Assembly: GCA_950106755.1 (NCBI GenBank)
Contig: OX467082.1
Coordinates: forward strand, 32,178,001 to 32,242,000
Source: Climacium dendroides
Lineage: Eukaryota > Streptophyta > Bryopsida > Hypnales > Climaciaceae
DNA length: 64,000 nucleotides
Reading direction: 5' to 3'
Shown: positions 36,118 to 48,516 of the stretch, one piece after another
Position numbering within the stretch: the first letter of the stretch is position 1
Layout of the letters: each line of letters opens with the position of its first letter
Program-made: the position numbers and the translations under genes
Notes under the pieces: model-generated
Seen by the model: the letters and a program-made list of their open reading frames with translations, nothing else
The model's database searches: none
Told to the model about the DNA's origin: nothing

Positions 36118-37976
36118 ATGCAAGAGTTTGTCATTGATGCCGTGAAGGCCACGAAATTGCGGCATGCGTCGGGGTTGGGGGTGGAGGAGTTTCTGGCGAG
36201 CCTCGTGAAGCCGACGGCGGGCTTGGCTCGGCCGCCGATTTCGAAGTTTCATGTGGGAGCTGTGGCGCTCGGTGTGAGCGGGCGCATCTTCCGGGGTGTG
36301 AATTTGGAGTTCCCGGGGCTTCCTTTGAACCATTCCGTGCATGCGGAGCAGTTCCTTGTTGCGAATGCTCTGCAACATGGCGAGAAGAAGCTCGTGTTTA
36401 TTGCGGTGTCTCATGCTCCCTGTGGCCATTGCAGGTTCGCAACTCTCTCTCTCTCACTTGTGAATCAAACCCTAGATGATTATCTTTGGAGGGAATTGTT
36501 TGATCCGAGCATTCTCTAATCAGGTGTTTTTTTGAGCGATACACCTGGGGCAGGGACTCATTTTCCTGATTTTGGAGGGAGTGGCACTCCTTCCAAAATC
36601 AAAGAAAACGAGTGGTCCCTGCCGCAAGTGTATCGCTCAAAGAAAAACCTGCTTCTCCTTGTTGGATCTGTCTTATGAGTTTATTCATAAGAGTATTGTA
36701 CAACTTTGCACTTTCTCTACTCTAGCACAAAGTGAAGCTGGAGTACTAATCTATTCAAGAACTAGCCCACTTTTAAGCAATTTTAGGCATCCAATCAGTG
36801 TCATATTTTTCCTCATGCATGCTAAGGACTGGATGAAAGGCAATGAATAATTCTATTGCAAACCATACCTGCCTATGCAAACATTATATCTTTTCTTGGA
36901 CTTACTGTTCATTGATTCCAAAGGTGCTCAGATAAGTCAAGCTTCTTCTGCTTGTAAGACATGCCCAGGAGTATAGAATTCGCTTTTGTGTCTCAAGATC
37001 AAGATCTAAAAGAATTCAGATAAGAATCTCGTGATGATTACTAATTGTAGTCTGGACGCCATTGTCAATTAGTACATCGCCTGTTTTTGGTTCAACTGCG
37101 TTTTGATTAGAACCTGTAGTGCGCGCGTTAGAGAAGTGATCATCTTCTGCTAATGTTCTGGGGTTTGTTAAGTCATTCTCTGTTGAAACGATGTCAGCTT
37201 GATCACTGAATCAAGGATGCATTCAGCTTCACTTCCTCGCCCTTGATTTCTCTCTTCGCTTGGTCGCTTACCCTTGACAAGATTCCTGGCGTGAAAGTAA
37301 TTGCGTGGGACGCATGTGAATGGACTGCAGGCAATTTCTCCAGGAGTTGAGAGATGCAGGTAACATTCGGCTGTTGATTACGGATGGAAAGGATACCCAA
37401 GTGCGGCCGCTTTCCTATTTCCTCCCGCACAGATTTGGTCCAGATGATTTATTATCGAAGGACTTCCCTCTTCTCCTGGAGTCGAGGTTTAACGGTCTCA
37501 TTGCCTTGGCAAATCCAGGAATCTCGAATGGAGAGGATTGCTCAAACCTTCCCGTTGACCTTCACATTGCCAAATTGGGTATAGCAGACAAGGAGTCAGC
37601 GGATTCTAACGGATTAAATGTCAAGCGCTCTCTTCTAGATCTTAAAATTGCGGCGTTCATGGCTGCCAATGTGTCATACGCTCCCTACAGCAGGTGTCCG
37701 TCTGGAATTTCCATTGTTACCAGAAATGGCGAAGTCTACAATGGCTCTTATATGGAATCTGCCGCCTATAATCCAGGACTTCCTGCTCTACAGGCTGCCA
37801 TTGTGGCGTTCATTTGTGGAGGAGGGGGCGATTATGACGAGATCGAGACTGTTGTGCTTGTGGAGACTAAAGATGCTGTTGTGCGACATGCAGCTACGGT
37901 CCGCCTTGCCCTGCAGAGCTTAGCTCCGCAGGCAGCTTTCCATGTTGCTGAAGCTGCTGTACAGAGGAAACAGTAG
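36118..37976 (+). CDS. CDA: Cytidine deaminase, two exons
   Basis: The exons are 36118-36434 and 37331-37976, joined inside an Arg codon (CGHC-R-QFLQEL), giving 320 residues, close to plant CDA1. The N-terminal catalytic domain has FHVGAVALGVSGRIFRGVNL, the zinc and proton-shuttle motif HAEQF (His75, Glu77) and PCGHC (Cys102, Cys105). A second, degenerate deaminase domain follows, with SYAPYSRCPSG and ESAAYNPGLPALQAA but no second HAE or PCxxC set, as expected for this dimeric class. It converts cytidine and deoxycytidine to uridine forms in pyrimidine salvage, in the cytosol. The 896-bp intron contains a long hairpin (36521-36651). Confidence 0.95.
36521..36651. repeat. 131-bp hairpin in the cytidine deaminase intron
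   Basis: Two arms of about 60 bases are nearly perfect reverse complements: CAGGTGTTTTTTTGAGCGAT at the left against ATCGCTCAAAGAAAAACCTG at the right. The symmetry continues through GGCAGGGAC/GTCCCTGCC and GATTTTGGAGGGAGTG/CACTCCTTCCAAAATC. It could be a very short MITE or a small-RNA precursor. Confidence 0.85.
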
Positions 37977-38911
37977 AAGCAGATCACTTCTGATTCATGG
38001 CCAAAGCACATTTGCACAGATTGGTCACATTCTTTTGTAGTATAAGGAATGATCAGGGCGGTGCGGCTACTCTGATCTCTCGTGGAGACGTCTCGACCTC
38101 AAGAAAATACATGGGGTACATATTCCCATGTGTTCTCTACTCTGGATTTCGAGATGCCTCCACTTTGTACATGGTGATTTGCTAGCATTTGTGAATCCCT
38201 CTTCACAAAACATGTGTAGTGTAACCTCTTTAAACTGTCTATTAACACTTGATTGATTGATGCTGCAATTGGTTCACAGCATCGCTGAGGTCGAACATGA
38301 GTTTGAAATCTCAACCTCTTTAGTTTTACGTTCTCCCATTTGGTGTGAGTGTACCCTGTCATAAGTGGGAGGGTAATGGGATTGGGTATGTGAACCTACA
38401 TTGCAAATCTCATTGTGGTCAGGGCATTTGGAAGATAAAGAAATTATTGCACAGGTGGTCCGACACCCAGGGATTTTTAATTGGGCAAAATTTTCGAGCG
38501 TTTGAGATGCAAAATTTCAGTCAGAAATTGGGACAGATAGGAAAATGAAAAATTCGCCGGGGAAGGTGTCAAATTGATGTAGCCTCGCCCCCACCACTTC
38601 ACTGCACGCTGCGAGATCTGGGAAGTAGGGTGCGCTGAGGACAGGGCGCCGGAAAGGGGGGCCTCGCTGCAGCTCAGATGGATCGCCAGTGCTAGCGCAA
38701 GTTGCAAACGAGGTCACTGTTGCCACCACCACGCGCCAAACTTGTTGGGATCGCAACCTCGACGAGGGCAAGGCGAAATAGAGCTCGCAGCAACAGTCCC
38801 GTACGAGGTTTTATAAGGTGGGCAGCGTACTTCGTGATATTCATTTTAGTTTGTTCTCACCTTCCAGTGCCCCCCAACTTGGGTATTATGAGCTCCATTG
38901 AATAGCTCGCA
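37977..38911. other. 3' flank of cytidine deaminase, then a GC-rich patch
   Basis: The first 350-400 bases are probably the 3' untranslated region. At about 38565-38830 a GC-rich patch rich in CpG stands out just before the retrotransposon. It has no domain-bearing frame and may be a former exon or promoter of a gene no longer intact here. Confidence 0.35.
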
Positions 38912-38916
38912 ATAAC

Positions 38917-40628
38917 TGTTAAGAAATATATTATTTATTAATGCTCTCTCCAACTCATCCAACTCAGGTGTGAGAGTCAACTAGGGATTAGATAGGAATT
39001 TTTTGGACCAATAATAGAGGAGAACTATTCATCTTCACTCTCCTTGCTTTAACTCTCCTTGCTTTATGTAGTAGGGATTAGATAGGAATTCTTTGAACCA
39101 ATAATAGAGGAGAACTATTCATTTTCTCTCTCCTTGCTCTATGTATATATTCTTCTTTTGATGAATATTTGTTCATTCTTGCATACTTGCTTGTTGCTAC
39201 CTATTTGTATTTTTGCTCAAATTTGTATATGCAACACATTATTAGTACGCTTTAGTACTTTTGTTTTTTAAGTTTCTTCATTTTCATACAATCTCACGCT
39301 TTTAGTTTTCGTTTTGAACTTTTGTTTTTGAACTTTTTGGAAGAGGTTTTAGAAACCCCACCTCCATTCTCTTCTCTCTGAACTCTCCACTCCCTCGTGG
39401 CTCAGTCCTTCTTTTTCACAAACTATGTCCAATTGTTCCACCATTCTTTTCCACCTTTGTTTTAAACCCTATACATCTATTCCTTGTCTTTTTGCATTTT
39501 GTTCTCTTTCTTTTATTTTTCTCCTCGTCTCACTACACCACTTCCACTTCCCTCCTCCCCTTCTAGTACACCTCAACCTTTCTTTTTGATCGTTGCACCC
39601 CTCCCCCCTTTTTTTCTTCCTAGTTGTCCCCTTCACTAGCTTCCTCTTTGCCTCCACTTTCCTTCTTGCACCCTTTGAGCTCCATTTTTACAGCATGAAT
39701 TTTAGAGTTTTAGAATTCAAATGAGCTTTGGCATAAGCTCAAATCTTACTTTGATTACCTTTAACAAACCCCATTTGCATTAATGTAACGCAAACGTTGT
39801 TGTCTTCATATAAAATAGTTGGAGAATCATTATGTGGTAATCCACAGTTTATTCGAATAAATTTATCAATTGATTTCAACCAAATGCAATATCTTGGAAA
39901 TCAATAAAGCAAACATAACTGCAACATCATCTAATCATGTAGAAATTGTGGATTATTATATGATGATTCTCCAACTATTTTATATGAAGACAACAGCGCT
40001 TGTCATGAGTACTTGAAATCAAAAAAAGGTATATCAATAAATAATCTTGTTGACCTCTTCACTAAGGCTCTTCCATTATGATTTCATTGTCAACTTGTTC
40101 ATGGTATTGGAATGCAATGACTCAATATTTTTGAATAAAAGATTTAGTAAATATTTATCATTATCATGAAAATTGTAAAAAAAATTTAATATTCTTCTAT
40201 AGATTTTTCCCATTGGGTTTTACCATGAGAATGGATTGATAAAGGTACTATACTCTTTATCTTTCATCTGTAGTTTTATCCTTGGCTATAATCAAGGTTT
40301 TCCTAGATAAAGTTTTAATGAGGCAGCAAACGTATATCTTGTGAGATTACGGAAATTACCATGTGTGACATTATATACATTATGTCAAGCAAGGAGTGTT
40401 AAGAAGCATATTATTTATTAATGCGCTCTCCAATTCATCCAACTCATCATGGTATGAGAGTTAATTAGGGATTAGATAGGAATTCTTTGAACCAATAATA
40501 GAGAAGAACTATTTATCTTCTCAATCTTTGCTTTATATATATTCTTCTTCTAATGAATACTTGTTCATTCTTACGTGCTTGCTTGTGGCTACCTACTTGT
40601 ATTTTTGTTTATATTTGTATACGTAATA
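38917..40628 (+). mobile_element. Deleted Ty1/copia LTR retrotransposon
   Basis: The 5' LTR (38917-39236, TGTTAAG...GCAACA) and 3' LTR (40397-40628, TGTTAAG...GTAATA) flank a 1160-base interior. A 5-bp duplication ATAAC sits at 38912-38916 and 40629-40633. A purine tract GCAAGGAG precedes the 3' LTR. Near 39975-40100 the plus strand reads LYEDNSAC, then NNLVDLFTKALP and LVHGIGM, the C-terminal RNase H end of copia polyprotein, with stops. Gag, protease, integrase and most of reverse transcriptase are missing. The 5' LTR is longer because of an internal duplication of about 80 bases (GGGATTAGATAGGAATT occurs twice). Confidence 0.88.
39798..39995. repeat. Inverted duplication inside the copia remnant
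   Basis: GTTGTCTTCATATAAAATAG and TTGGAGAATCAT at 39800-39835 are the reverse complement of ATGATTCTCCAACTATTTTA and TATGAAGACAAC at about 39961-39994. The RNase H segment is therefore present in both orientations about 100 bases apart. Confidence 0.75.
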
Positions 40629-40633
40629 ATAAC

Positions 40634-43600
40634 AAATCAATAGAGGAGATTTTGCTGCTATGCAACTGTAGTATAAACTAGCTATGGTATAGACTATTTT
40701 AATCAAAGTACATGTAGAATTGGTAGAGCATGTTGAAGCACATGTTAAAAAATCTTAATACTATAGATTTGCAAGAGCTTCACAGTAACAACACATTTAC
40801 ATTACTTATACAATTTCCTTAGAAATTACTTAGCGTCAAAACATATAGTTGATATACTTGAAAAAAGGCAAAAAAATAAGAGGTTTTACTTATTGCTTCA
40901 CAATTGCAAAGGCCATGGATGTAAATTTACTAATCACTACACAAACAAAATTCAAATCCTTCTCTACAATATTCTAGAAACTTGGCGTGATTATTAAATG
41001 CTATGTTAAGATTCATTTTCAAAATAATGCTCAAAAAGATTTTTATGCAAATTTCATTCCAAATTAAAGAGAAAAAGGCTAAAGTCTTGTTAAAAAAACT
41101 ATTGGCCCTTTACCGCACAATATGTGGTGACTATGCAATATTACAAAATTCACTTCTAGAATTGTATGGTTCTAGTACAATAATTAGTATGGGTACTATC
41201 CGGTAATTGAAATTGTGTGGTATATGACATGTTTATTCTATGCCAAGTATGTGACCTCAATGTGTTAGAGGTGTCAGAATACAAAGAATAGTGTTTGAAA
41301 ATGGAAGGTGATAACTAAGGTCTAATTGCTATTGGGCTCATGGACCTCTTATACCTAGAAGTATAGATGCTCTCCATTGGAAAAAATTTAACACATACTT
41401 ATTTGTCTAGCCAACCTTCCAGACTCTAGTCTATATGAAATAGAAACATAGAGTTGGAAGGTCCATTAGGAAGGGTTATTTCAACCAAGCAAACAAATTC
41501 CACGGCATATAGGATCAAGAAGCTTCGTGAGAAACTCCCTCTCTACCACAAGATTCCAATTGGGTCTCATGATTCTGCTACATGTTATAGATGTCTGGCC
41601 AAATGAAAAGGGTTTTTTTTCCTGAGGACTTAAATCAACCTTTCGGCCCCCTTCTAGTAGCTAGAGCTCTAAATAGGTACTAGCAAGTAGTTCTAAGGGT
41701 CCGTTTCCAATGGAAAGCTAAAAGAATCCCAATCAGAACCTCTAGCTTGTAGATCTACAAAAGTTGAAAGTAGAACTGGATTTATTGGATACTTCACCAT
41801 AGATTGCTTTCAAAACTGTAAGGTGGGCCAAGATTTCAATTTTTTTGAATTCTCTACCCATGGTCAATTTGGATAGGCTTTTAATTCCAGTTTCTAACGG
41901 AAACAAGCTCTAAAAGTCTAACACATTAAGCTGAAAGTCAATGAAGGAATGTCAGAGGTTTATGAAGTGTCCAATGAAGTGCTATAGTTCTTGTCAATCT
42001 TGTGTGAAAAGAACAAGAGGTTAGTACTTGGAAAGATTCAAGTTTTTGTATAAGTGGCCCCAAAATTAGATCTACCAATTGAGAATTGCAATCAATTATA
42101 GAAATTATGGTTGCTTTTTGACATTTTTATCACAAAAGGATGTTCACTTGTCTATGTGTTCTCTTTCAAGATGTAGGCTACACCATGTAGGTAGACACTC
42201 TAGAATTCATGGGTAAGGAATCACAAAAGCCATCAATGCATATAAACCCTTGAACACCCCATTGCCCCAAATCTAGCCTTCTAAAATTAAATAAAAGCTT
42301 GTTTGTTGCCAAAAGGGGTTGTACTACCCAAAATATTACACAAAGGTGAGACAAAGGTGAGACATAGTGGAGGATTAATTACAAGTGAGTGTAGGCTAGG
42401 TGGTTTAGTGCGCTGTATGTCACGGTGCACCAATCGGGGCCAACAAAGCTCTTTCTAGAGTCATTTTGTAGAAGAGATAGCAACCATGACTACCATCTAT
42501 AGCTAGTGGTATACTATTGTCAAATTTGGCATAGCATATGAAGCTGACCCTTATAGTCAGTCTTTGCTCCTCAAAAAGTCATTTTTACTGATCTGAGTGT
42601 ATGAGAGCTCTCGAGGGATGGTTTAGGATATGAGTAGAATTGTTATTCTTGTGGGGGGGTGCATTTTTCATACGGGATATTTATGATTCAAATAGTTGCA
42701 AAATTGAAATGCACTCCAATTTTTACAAAGGAGTCAAATAGTCAATGCAGTTGGTTGAGGATGCGCACCTAGCTTGATCTTCAACAATTGTATCAATATC
42801 AAAAGAGATTTTGGGTGTACCCCTAATGACATCAATATAAGGAGTGTTTACAGCTTGGAGACTATAAGTGATGGTTTAGTTCAATGTTTGGCACTAAAAG
42901 AAGTTGAAATAAGGGTTGGCAAAAAAAAAAGTGTAGGAGCTCCAAAAGAATGTGCAAGTCTTTTGAAGTTTCTTTAGATTAAATTAAGAGCTTCACATGA
43001 AGATATGTGGAAATTGAAATGGCATTGGAAGGCTAGATGGTGACATATTACAACCACTATATCAAAAGTTGGTAGAAAAGAAATGTAGTCAAAATTGACT
43101 TTGATCCTTTTATCCATAGTCCTGTCCTAGCTTCGTATTTGACTTCTTTTTTTATTTCCGATTGCAATTTTTTTGAATTTTGGGGCATGCAATATTGTTG
43201 AAATTTAACTCTTATAACACTTAGGTTTAGCTTAATTTAAACTTCATTCATTTACTATTCATTCATTTGATTTCATTTTTGTTTATTCATTTGACCTTTT
43301 GATCCCTATATATATTGATTACCCTTATTTTAGAAAAGATATAGTGTGTGTACACTTTGCCAAGACTACTCTTGCTCAACAATTTATTTCTTCAAATATT
43401 AATATATTATTGGAAAGGTATTCAAATTTAGGAAATTAAAAAAAATGACTATAGTTGTAGTAGGTCAATACATAACTATTGATAAAAGAACCACAACAAT
43501 TTCAACTATTTTTTTTAACCAACTTTTATTATAGTTAACACTATGCCCAATGAGGTGGCCAAACTGATGTCATGCTTGTAGGAAGAATTTTTCTTGGACC

Positions 43601-44400
43601 TTGTTGATCCCTTTGCCAATCACTATTGGCTTCCTCATCTAGATGGAAATCCTTGATGCTATTTATTCAATTATTCTATCAACAATACTTCAGAACTCTA
43701 AGTATATATGATTAGATTCCAAAAGGGCATCCAAACGAATTGCCATGACTTATAGACTTTATTTGTACAAAATAGTAGTCTTGTACAAATCTAAGGGAAT
43801 TTGTGGACTATAGTGTTGGTGGCATACAAAATAGACAACACATTAATAAGGGTGAGGATGGCCAATGAAGTTGTGCATGGGCCTCATATCCAATTCCAAT
43901 ATGAGAATGATGCTAACAAGGTAGACACAGTAGGTTGTTTGCAAGCACTTGTTCCAAACTTGTTGAAACACCTAATTTGCCTTGACAATCCCTTGAATTG
44001 GGGGTGTGGCCATAGTAATAGTCAATGGGAGGCCTAGAAGGGGTGGTGTAATGCATAGGCAAAGGGGGCTAAGGGAGGGGACATATGAGTTCAAAACCCA
44101 ACACCCACAATTTTGACTTCTATCAAGTGGCTTAAGATTTGGACTTGAATTAGGTGCCAAAGGCAAATGGTAAATGAACAAAGAATGTAGTACCAATCTC
44201 AAAGGTCCAAACAACAAAGTGTGTTTAGCCAATTTGAGGGTGAGGACAAGGTGCAGTATAGGGAGACTACATGATCCAAACACTCCCAAAGTATAAGGCT
44301 CATATCAACATCTATAAAATACTATTGCCCCAACTTTAACATAACCATCATATTGATTTAAGTAATAAAAAATTAAGATAATATTCAATTTTTGTCCACC
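40634..44400. other. AT-rich intergenic stretch
   Basis: No gene is supported. The open frames are short (67-105 codons) and of repeat-like composition. No long inverted repeat was found by eye, though old transposon debris is likely. Confidence 0.4.
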
Positions 44401-44404
44401 AAGA

Positions 44405-44890
44405 CAATTAAAACCTTGAAATTGATACCTTGTCAATAAGATAATAATGTAAAATCCTAAACTAGTACCAATACTAAAAAATTATAAATTTTTTTAATTA
44501 AAAATATTTTGAACAACCTTATCATTCCACGTGATGTATAAAAAAATTTAAAATTGACATTTCATCAATGTGGTCACAATCTAAGATCGTAGATCATCAA
44601 TACTACATATTACAAAAAATATATAAAAACACACATAAAAAACATGAATCTTTTCAATGACGTATTTAAAACCTTAAAATGAAGACCTTGTCAACGTGAT
44701 GATGATGTAGAGTATAAACATGAATCCAAAAAATTAATAACATTTATAGGAAATGTGACCTTTCCAAATTAGTCATGATAAAACCTAATATTGACGCCTC
44801 ATCAATATGGTAATGATCAAAACAATAAATCAACAATATAAAAAATTGAATAAAAATTGAATAAATTTATGAAAACCTTGAACATTTGAA
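44405..44890. repeat. Diverged tandem repeat, four units of about 110-135 bp
   Basis: A phrase of the type AAAACCTTGAAATTGATACC followed by TTGTCAATAAGATAATAATG recurs with changes near 44409, 44541, 44665 and 44778. Variants include ACATTTCATCAATGTGGTCA, AAGACCTTGTCAACGTGATG and ACGCCTCATCAATATGGTAA. Each is followed by an AT-rich segment containing a short A-run. Confidence 0.55.
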
Positions 44891-45045
44891 ATGACACATG
44901 AAAGATTCTTAGAAGCCCTACATTGGCTCACAATTTTGAACTTAGAAAATTTCAACAAACAAGGAGAAATTGCAAAATTAGAGAAAGATTAATACAAAAT
45001 TATGATTTGAAGAAATTCCTATTAATCCTTAACTACCTAAGCGAC

Positions 45046-45528
45046 CATATATGGTCATTTCAAAATTTCAGCTCATCTGTATGTGAGTAATTAAATTCTT
45101 TTGACCTTTCAAAAAAATTTATAAACAATATTGAAAGTTAGCTATTGGAAGTTTTAATTTTTCATTGAAAAAAGTAAATGTTTGATTTTTGAGAGGTCCT
45201 CAAAGGCATATATGGTCATTTCAAAATTTCAGCTCATCTGTATGTGAGTAATTAAATTCTTTTGACCTTTCAAAAGAATTTATAAACAATATTGAAAGTT
45301 AGCTATTGGAAGTTTTAATTTTTCATTGAAAAAAGTAAATGTTTGATTTTTGAGAGGTCCTCAAAGGCATATATGGTCATTTCAAAATTTCAGCTCATCT
45401 GTATGTGAGTAATTAAATTCTTTTGACCTTTCAAAAGAATTTATAAACAATATTGAAAGTTAGCTATTGGAAGTTTTAATTTTTCATTGAAAAAAGTAAA
45501 TGTTTGATTTTTGAGAGGTCCTCAAAGG
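45046..45528 (+). repeat. Three near-identical 161-bp tandem repeats
   Basis: CATATATGGTCATTTCAAAA starts at 45046, 45207 and 45368. Each unit ends with GAGAGGTCCTCAAAGG, and a few bases of a fourth unit follow at 45529. The copies are almost identical, so the expansion is recent or homogenised. Confidence 0.95.
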
Positions 45529-45535
45529 CATATAT

Positions 45536-47304
45536 GTGCCATTAGTAGAAGAGTAAAGCTTGCCAATGTCACTTGATTTGTACTTATCTATTTGCTTTGA
45601 AAATTGTTCCACTAGAAAGAGTAAAGTGCTTTTACAATTTCCACCATTGAAAATTTAAACATGCAATAATTGATTTGGAGTTATATTCGATCTCTTTTTC
45701 TTAAAATAATTGCAGTTCTCCAATTGCAAGGTGGATTGTGTAGTGAGTTTGATAGCTCTTTATTTGAACTTAAGGTTTTTGGAAGTGCAATTTAGTATGC
45801 TAACACAATTTCTAGTTGTTCATGTCACCTCCAATTTCATAAAATTCTTGTATACAAAATTCTTCAAACATTGTGGGGAAAGGCATCATACTAAAAATAG
45901 GATACATGCATATCTCTTGTTATACTCTCACAACTCCTATACAATTTTACAATCAAAACTAGTATACACTTCAATAATTAAGCAAGCTCTTTAAACATCT
46001 ATATGGTTAGGTTTTGGAGGGAAAAAAAAATATTTTGTTGGGGATAAGTATAAGCCCATGTTCTTTTTTTCATAGGAAAACACACTTCAAAAGGTTTAGG
46101 CATTTAGGGGTTAAATAGCAATAAGGGCTTAGGAAGACTAGTGGAAAATTTAGAAAATGCAATTGGGAGAAAATGATGAGAAATTATAGGAGAATAATGG
46201 GAGGTTAAAATGAAAAAGATTTTGAATATTATTTGGAAAATTAAGAAAATTAAGCAAATGGATTAAATGAGGGAAAATAAAAAAATAAATTTCTATAAAA
46301 AAAATTCAAAAGCTTTGATGATATCAATCACAAGATATAAGCGCTTAAAGTGAAGAAAGAGAATTTATATTGCTCCTAGCCTAACTACATTCTATAGGGG
46401 TATTAAGGAGACACAAAAATTAAAGAGACTTATTGTGGAAAATTGTAGATGTTTGAAACATGATGTATAGCTCCCAAACACTTAAGTAACTATTGATGTA
46501 CATAAAAGGGAGATATTTATACAGTGTGTAATGTCATTTAATTAGTATGGGTCTCTTTAAAACCCCTATCCAATATAAATTATAAAGTTTTGAATCTTGT
46601 TAACTTAAAAATTTGTATACAATTGTGAATTTAAATCTTTTTATGTTGAATAATTGAGTTGAAAGTTCGGGAAAAAAAATTCATCTTCCCTCTCCACTTT
46701 TGATTTTTATTCTTGAAAAATTTGTTAAATCAAAGCTATAAGATAGAAGAAAAACTAAACCGTTGATAACTAACTAATGTCTACTCTCATCTCACGTTAG
46801 GCTATGTACCACATGAGAACATTCGTGTCCCCCTGAAATCAGACGGGAATTCGTAGGGAATTTGTGTAGCGTTTGCAAATTTACTCACAAGTCCCTCTGT
46901 ATCTACCGATTTTCAACCAGATCTTCGAAACAATCTAGTCGAATTGGTCACTTTACCATAAAATCTACTCTTTTTCAATGCAATCTACGTATTTCACTCC
47001 CGACGGGGCGCATCAAGGCAAGTGGAAAAGCATGGGGCGACGCTTGGAAACCCTGCGGGCTGTGCCTTCGAATCTACGAGCACGACGACGAATCATCTGC
47101 AGGGTATGATTGAATTGTACTGTTTTCTTCAATATCTACGCTTCTATACCTGAATCTACGTAGTTCGTTGCAGGTCGTCAAGTGGAGCTCAGTCAACGCT
47201 CTGTCCCTTCAAATCTACAAACGTTGTGTCAAATCAGCACCAAAAATATTAAAGAATTGTTCCTAGAAGGACGAGCCTATGATTACCAATTCTTTTTGTT
47301 GTTT
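45536..47304. other. AT-rich stretch with a GC-richer patch at 46800-47230
   Basis: No gene is supported. A right-type TTAA end (GCATTTAGGGGTTAAAT) lies near 46099. The patch at 46800-47230 contains about seven AATCTAC(G) words and an 83-codon frame without a known domain. Confidence 0.4.
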
Positions 47305-47790
47305 TTAAATTTTTTTTAAGAAGTGCCAAAGTGGCGATATAAAATTTTATAGTGCATCGAGAAAAAGCCCCCTTTGCAACAGTATTGTTTCAATGCTTGA
47401 ATAGTAGAGTACTAAAAAATATATTGTTTTCATTACTGCAACAATACAATTTCAATAGAGGGTGTACTCTATCCATTGAAAATATACTATTGTAGTGTTG
47501 CAATAGTATGTTTTTAGTACTCTATTGTTCAAGCATTGAAACAATACTGTCACAATCGGGGGATACTTTCCTGATGTGGTGCTCCAAATTTCAACATTCA
47601 TCTACATATTGGATAGAAAATATCACATTAGCACATATCACATGTCTTTGATTTGGTTTTCATCATAATTTAGTGATTTCATTGAAGTTTTTTGACATTT
47701 TTGGGGGGATCTTTTTTGGCATTTTTTTGGCATGTTTTAGCCAAATTATTATTTCTTGTGCAATGTGGCATCAAAAAGCAAAAATAAAAA
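47305..47790 (+). repeat. Dispersed repeat interrupted by a MITE
   Basis: AAGAAGTGCCAAAGTGGCGA, TTTTATAGTG and, after the insertion at 47355-47575, GTGCTCCAAATTTCAACATT and ATTGGATAGAAAATATCACA match the reverse complement of 49545-49815. That second copy has no insertion. Confidence 0.75.
47355..47575. mobile_element. Palindromic MITE of about 221 bp with an empty-site comparison
   Basis: The ends CATCGAGAAAAAGCCCCC and GGGGGATACTTTCCTGAT are inverted partners. The long arms ACAGTATTGTTTCAATGCTT and AAGCATTGAAACAATACTGT form a hairpin. The flanks read TATAGTG and GTGGTGCTCC, whereas the uninterrupted relative near 49770 reads (reversed) TATAGTGGTGCTCC. This indicates a 2-3 bp target duplication (TG or GTG). 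Confidence 0.75.
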
Positions 47791-47884
47791 GCCCTCATGA
47801 TTGCTTTTCCAAACCTTGAAATTCCTCTCTCTATATGTTCTCATTCTACAACCATATATTAATAATAATAAAATTGATTATTTT

Positions 47885-47942
47885 TTCAAAGATACATACA
47901 TGTATATCTATAGATACACATACATATATACATACATATAAT
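47885..47942. repeat. TACA/TATA-type microsatellite
   Basis: An imperfect run of GATACATACATGTATATC and ACATACATATATACATACAT sequence. Confidence 0.7.
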
Positions 47943-48461
47943 TCACAACTAATTTTTTTTCTTTGTGGCTTGTTGTACTTTAGTTATAGATGTGGAGAGG
48001 TTGGCCACTTTAAATATAATAACTACACCTAAAATGGACCCTTCTTCAAAATTGACCCTCTAGGTTTTTTTTAAATTAAATAGGGAAGATATCCCAAATG
48101 GTGCACATTATAAGGACAAGTATAAGGTGGAGTTGGTGGCCATTTTTAGTAGTGTGCAACTCTATTTAAGTAGTATTGTGGAGGTGACAATCTTACAAAT
48201 GGTCAATTTTGGGTACACTCACTATTGTTTTAAATTCTTAAAGAGCCTAAAACTAAACTTTTTGTAGTTGTATAGTATATTGTGAAATTAGTGATATTTG
48301 ATTAGAAAAAAATTAACCAAATATTTTTTAGTACAAAGTAAATTAATGATCATATTAGTATGTAAATTTAATAGTGTATTACAATTTGTGTATTAAACCA
48401 TAATTAAAGAATTATAAGGCTAAATACATGTTGTATAGAGGGAACCAAAGGCCTTTCAAGG

Positions 48462-48516
48462 ATTAACTTCTTCTTTATGATTAACTTCTTCTTTATGATT
48501 AACTTCTTCTTTATGC
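48462..48516 (+). repeat. 18-bp unit repeated three times
   Basis: ATTAACTTCTTCTTTATG occurs three times in direct succession without substitutions. Confidence 0.9.
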
